Source of the DNA: Candidatus Magasanikbacteria bacterium RIFOXYD12_FULL_33_17
Lineage (GTDB): Bacteria > Patescibacteriota > Patescibacteriia > Magasanikbacterales > UBA922
Length of the DNA stretch: 6,291 nt
Reading direction: 5' to 3'
Assembly (NCBI GenBank): GCA_001783255.1
Contig: MFRB01000035.1
Location: 13,172 to 19,462 of the forward strand
Shown piece by piece: positions 5,506 to 6,291 of this stretch (positions are counted from its first letter, which is position 1; every line of letters starts with the position of its first letter). The notes under the pieces were generated by a model. It had not been told where the DNA came from. It saw only the letters and a list, made by a program, of their open reading frames with translations, and ran no database searches. Both the position numbers and the translations under genes were made by a program.

Positions 5506-5543
5506 ACACTGATTTCAATGATTATAAAAGATTACACTGATTT
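5505..5543. repeat. Degenerate 9-mer array around the GT4 start
   Basis: Read on the minus strand the segment divides into AATCAGTGT, AATCTTTTAT, AATCATTGA, AATCAGTGT and then the start codon, i.e. 9- to 10-base units all beginning AATC. The outer copies extend to an identical 11-mer AAATCAGTGTA (5543-5533 and 5515-5505). The array covers the whole GT2-GT4 gap and runs into both genes' ends. Confidence 0.6.
5521..5526 (-). promoter_or_regulatory. -10 box of the GT4 gene
   Basis: TATAAT (5526-5521, in TTTTATAATC) lies 15 nt before the ATG at 5505 in the 26-nt gap after the GT2 gene, predicting a leader of about 9 nt. It sits inside a degenerate 9-mer array and between two copies of AAATCAGTGTA. 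It could be a chance product of the array, hence modest confidence. Confidence 0.4.
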
Positions 5544-6291
5544 ATTTTCCCTAAAAATTAATTTTCCAAAAATTAATCTAAACTTACGACGTAAAAAGGC
5601 TATAAAATAATTAGGATATTTATCTTTATAACTTTTTATAATTTCCAAATTACTTTCCAAAGATTTTATCTTATTTTCCATTGAAATATTATCACTATGT
5701 ACACGATACTTTAACATTACTTCTTCTAAATTGCAAAATTTACCTTGTAACCCCATATGCAAAAACAAATCATAATCTTCTCCCACTCTAAAATCTCTGT
5801 AACCACCAACTTGTAAAACTTTTTCTTTATCAAAAACCACACTAGAATGAGCAAAAGGATTACGATACAAAATACTTTTTCTAATATCTTTATCTAACAA
5901 AGGTCGTTTAATCTTTTTTATTAAATTACTATTTTCATCTATGGTAATCACATTACTACCTACTAAAACAAAACCTTCTTTCATTTTTTCAAATTGTCTT
6001 CTCAATTTTTCTATGTCACACCAAACATCATCACTGTCTAACACGGCAATATATTTTCCTACAGATTTTTCAAGAACAAGATTACGTGACCTTACTACAC
6101 CCAAATTTTTTTCATTTTTAAAATATTTTATTCTATCATCTTTGTCCATAAAATCTTTGACGATTCTTTCAGTATTATCAATCGAACCATCATCAATAAT
6201 AATCAATTCCCATTGATGAAATGTTTGCTCCAAAATACTCACAATCGCTTCAGCAATATAATGCGCGCGATTGTAAGTCACCATGTTGATA
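5532..6291 (-). CDS. Family 2 (GT-A fold) glycosyltransferase, 5' end beyond the window
   Basis: The frame stays open to the right edge: codons for I and N precede the Met at 6284, giving INMVTYNRAHYI. Since GT2 proteins usually begin with a few more residues before VTYNR, the true start lies just outside and the Met at 6284 is internal. Numbered from that Met, the nucleotide-binding strand and loop IIIDDGS are at 28-34, the metal-binding DSD is at 83-85 in AVLDSDDVW, and GEDYDL is at 168-173 with the Glu/Asp expected of the catalytic base. YRVHSDNIS (193-201) is a common late GT2 signature. The C-terminus ends with a basic tail (RRKFRLIFGKLIF) that may bind the membrane. These are inverting transferases that add one sugar from a UDP- or dTDP-sugar to a surface glycan. 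Donor unknown. It is the first visible gene of the polysaccharide group. Confidence 0.9.
   Translation of the reverse strand, partial: INMVTYNRAHYIAEAIVSILEQTFHQWELIIIDDGSIDNTERIVKDFMDKDDRIKYFKNEKNLGVVRSRNLVLEKSVGKYIAVLDSDDVWCDIEKLRRQFEKMKEGFVLVGSNVITIDENSNLIKKIKRPLLDKDIRKSILYRNPFAHSSVVFDKEKVLQVGGYRDFRVGEDYDLFLHMGLQGKFCNLEEVMLKYRVHSDNISMENKIKSLESNLEIIKSYKDKYPNYFIAFLRRKFRLIFGKLIFRENKSV

Noticed and set aside
6282..6284. ATG at 6284 as the true start of the GT2 protein
   Set aside because: The frame is open upstream to the window edge with IN before the Met, and VTYNR normally follows several further residues in this family, so the gene is cut by the edge.

Overview
This AT-rich window carries seven genes, all read from the minus strand, so transcription runs right to left. 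In that direction they are: a family 2 glycosyltransferase (cut by the right edge), a family 4 glycosyltransferase, a UDP-glucose/nucleotide-sugar 6-dehydrogenase (ugd-type), UDP-glucose 4-epimerase (galE), a small four-helix membrane protein, a membrane-anchored exported protein, and a signal-peptide-bearing C39-like cysteine peptidase (cut by the left edge).

The first four fit a surface-polysaccharide locus. GalE makes UDP-galactose and the dehydrogenase makes a UDP-uronic acid, probably UDP-glucuronate, from the UDP-glucose pool. The two glycosyltransferases would build sugars into a capsule, exopolysaccharide or cell-wall glycan. The last three genes look like a separate envelope or secretion cluster. 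A strong Rho-independent terminator just after galE separates the two parts.

Organism: probably a Candidate Phyla Radiation (Patescibacteria/Parcubacteria-like) bacterium. This is inferred from the low GC, the small single-gene units, the absence of any Shine-Dalgarno sequence before six visible starts, and a dense load of short palindromic repeats. I recall similar repeats in such genomes, but I could not check this by search.

The most unusual aspect is the repeat load. Two unrelated palindromic elements lie in frame inside enzyme genes. A tandem pair of about 28-nt quasi-palindromes adds about 21 residues to the dehydrogenase. A 23-nt TCCCGA-type palindrome adds a linker to the family 4 glycosyltransferase. 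The intergenic gaps hold arrays of 7-, 8- and 9-base units: a 69-bp hairpin of TACGAAA heptamers before galE, an inverted array of TAAATTGT octamers after the family 4 transferase gene, and a degenerate 9-mer array around that gene's promoter. Five TTATAAT -10 boxes can be placed, one before each of five genes. One lies so close to its ATG that the mRNA should be leaderless. Another would start transcription at the base of the 69-bp hairpin.

There is no stretch over 300 bases without a gene, and I see no rRNA, tRNA, CRISPR array or transposase.
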